A stretch of 26,221 bases of DNA. Source: a virus. This document shows, piece by piece, positions 25,212 through 26,221 of the stretch. The position numbers were made by a program, and so were the translations under genes. Every line of letters starts with the position of its first letter. The stretch's first letter is position 1. The notes beneath the pieces were generated by a model. It made no database searches. It saw only the letters and a list, made by a program, of their open reading frames with translations, and was not told where the DNA came from. The stretch lies in the IMG/VR virus record IMGVR_UViG_3300044980_000036, positions 1 through 26,221 of that record; one strand, written 5' to 3'.

Positions 25212-25612
25212 TTGATTGCTGCTGCTGGAACCACCACCGCACCTGTAGAGTCCACTTTCACCGGAGTTGTTACCCCGGTCGGTACTGTCGTGACCGAAAC
25301 TTTATTGACAGTCGCTTGGTAGATCGTCTCCTGTAGAGCGAACTGGTTGAGCCAATGCCACAGGCCGATTGCCAAGCCCCACAGCGTCGGGATCGTTATG
25401 AGTAATCCCCGCGTCTGAGGATTCCAGGTGTAGTTGATCCCGATGGCGACAGCAGCGGCGGCTACCACACTCACCGCTCGACTGATAGCCGCGCTGCCGT
25501 GTTGAAGCCAAGGAAACCAACTCGCACTTTTAAGCCGTTGCATGACATAGACGACAACGGCGGAACTGGTGAATTGCGTTGCCAGAATGTTTGAAACTGA
25601 ATTGCCGTCCAT
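25208..25612 (-). CDS. Membrane protein of the lysis region (134 aa)
   Basis: A 134-aa protein from ATG 25612 (AGGAG 5 nt upstream); a GTG two codons earlier lacks spacing. It begins MDGNSVSNILATQFTSSAVV, then has three likely membrane helices (about residues 12-30, 42-60 and 70-92) and a Val/Thr-rich tail. The size, helix number and position just ahead of the coiled-coil and holin genes suit a holin-type protein. The family is not recognised. Confidence 0.65.
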   Translation of the reverse strand: MDGNSVSNILATQFTSSAVVVYVMQRLKSASWFPWLQHGSAAISRAVSVVAAAAVAIGINYTWNPQTRGLLITIPTLWGLAIGLWHWLNQFALQETIYQATVNKVSVTTVPTGVTTPVKVDSTGAVVVPAAAIK

Positions 25613-25620
25613 GGACACTC

Positions 25621-25938
25621 CTATGCGATTTGCGTGATCGAAAGACCTGTCAATGCAACCGGAACAGCCGGAACCGTCACAAGAACTGCATCCTGAAGAA
25701 CGCTGCCCCCTGTGAGTGTGTCCACTACCGTGAGTGTAAATGCTCCGCCTGCTGAATTGACACGGGTAACCTTGATAGTATCTCCTGTCGCATCGCTGTT
25801 AGGAGTTTCGACTGTCGCCATTGTCACGTCCGAAGAAGTCCATGCCGGAATGCTACCAGCAGGAAGTACGGCAGACGATGGGACGGGACCAACCTGAAAA
25901 ATTCCAAGACCTGTTACCGGATCGAGCGTGTTATTCAT
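25621..25938 (-). CDS. Ig-like (BIG-type) domain protein (105 aa)
   Basis: A 105-aa beta-rich protein from ATG 25938 (GGGAG site): MNNTLDPVTGLGIFQVGPVP, with PAWTSSDVTMATVETPNSDA, TGDTIKVTRVNSAGGAFTLT. The spacing of 'W.SSD...A.V......' and alternate strands is that of bacterial Ig-like (BIG2) folds on phage surfaces. An in-frame N-terminal extension to ATG 26046 (MDFKKYLEEAERFFRRHPHE) fills the upstream gap but has a poor ribosome-binding site. Probably a virion surface or tail decoration domain. Confidence 0.65.
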   Translation of the reverse strand: MNNTLDPVTGLGIFQVGPVPSSAVLPAGSIPAWTSSDVTMATVETPNSDATGDTIKVTRVNSAGGAFTLTVVDTLTGGSVLQDAVLVTVPAVPVALTGLSITQIA

Positions 25939-26047
25939 TTTGTGTCTCCCTTTATGATGTATCTGAGTGATTTTTAGACCTTTTAGTTCATGGGGGTGCC
26001 TGCGAAAAAATCGTTCTGCTTCTTCGAGATATTTCTTGAAATCCATC

Positions 26048-26221
26048 CTAATTTGCCGCCTGTTCCGCCTGTGCTCCCATAGCATCCGACACCAAAAAAA
26101 CGATTGCTGTTCCGTTCGGGACAGTGACCTCCTCGGCAAACGTCCCGGTTAGCGAGGAAGTTAACCCTTGGTTGATAATTTGAGTGCCATTCGAGAAGGA
26201 ATAGGTCTGTTCCTCCGAAGT
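26048..26221 (-). CDS. Structural protein, C-terminal end only (5' cut by window edge)
   Basis: The last 57 codons of a minus-strand gene that enters from the right edge: TSEEQTYSFSNGTQIINQGL and on to AQAEQAAN, then TAG. It is Thr/Ser/Asn-rich and beta-like, as in tail, fibre or appendage proteins. The stop is followed two bases later by the possible ATG at 26046. Nothing more can be said without the upstream part. Confidence 0.5.
   Translation of the reverse strand, partial: TSEEQTYSFSNGTQIINQGLTSSLTGTFAEEVTVPNGTAIVFLVSDAMGAQAEQAAN

Noticed and set aside
1-26221. CRISPR array, integrase, transposase or rRNA
   Set aside because: No regularly spaced repeats, no tyrosine or serine recombinase motifs, no transposase frames and no rRNA-like sequence were seen.

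Overview
This window is a stretch of a short-tailed, P22-like dsDNA phage genome (Caudoviricetes, podovirus-type virion). The diagnostic genes are a P22-type portal, scaffold and coat trio, a gp4-like tail accessory factor and a gp10-like head-completion protein. A large terminase sits next to a small putative DNA-binding gene in the small-terminase position. No integrase, lysogeny repressor, DNA polymerase or helicase is visible. The host cannot be named. A Sec signal peptide, a lipoprotein signal and a Zn peptidase endolysin only say 'bacterial', most likely Gram-negative. A possible REP-like palindrome may come from a host genome.

Layout. Positions 14082 down to 1 (minus strand) are the late virion operon: small-terminase candidate, large terminase, small proteins, a GroES-like protein, portal, HNH protein, three small overlapping genes, scaffold, a small inserted block, coat protein, a structural protein, a glycosyltransferase, small structural genes, gp4-like and gp10-like (cut by the left edge). 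Positions 14203-23369 (plus strand) are the early/accessory operon of about 30 mostly very small genes. They are joined by ATGA/GTGA/TGATG overlaps and include an ERF recombinase, a winged-helix protein, a replication-protein-like C-terminal domain, an HNH nuclease, a PD-(D/E)XK nuclease, an XF1762-family protein, many Cys-rich zinc-ribbon proteins, an HTH protein, a lipoprotein and a secreted Pro/Cys peptide. Positions 26221 down to 23366 (minus strand) hold the end of a structural gene and a lysis cassette (holin-like membrane proteins and an M15 endolysin). This cassette converges on the early operon with a shared CTAG stop. The late strand leaves at the left edge and re-enters at the right edge, as expected of a circularly permuted or circularised genome.

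Control. A strong divergent promoter pair lies between the small-terminase candidate (leftward) and the first early gene (rightward). The rightward promoter, a second early promoter at 17275 and a promoter inside the inserted block at 6381 all place the -10 box 6-7 nt before the ATG, predicting leaderless mRNAs. The coat gene has its own promoter and leader hairpin. Non-coding stretches of the early operon (15713-15907, 16435-16804, 18641-18761, 20049-20191, 20432-20627) are rich in inverted repeats and are the best places to look for undescribed RNAs or an origin.

The most unusual structures are: a roughly 565-bp block inserted at the scaffold 3' end and bounded by 49-bp direct repeats; an interleaved pair of long inverted repeats at 16469-16546; a tRNA acceptor/T-arm-like minihelix on the ERF stop codon; a three-way-junction-like element at 20435-20517; and three successive gene junctions with the same 14-nt overlap.
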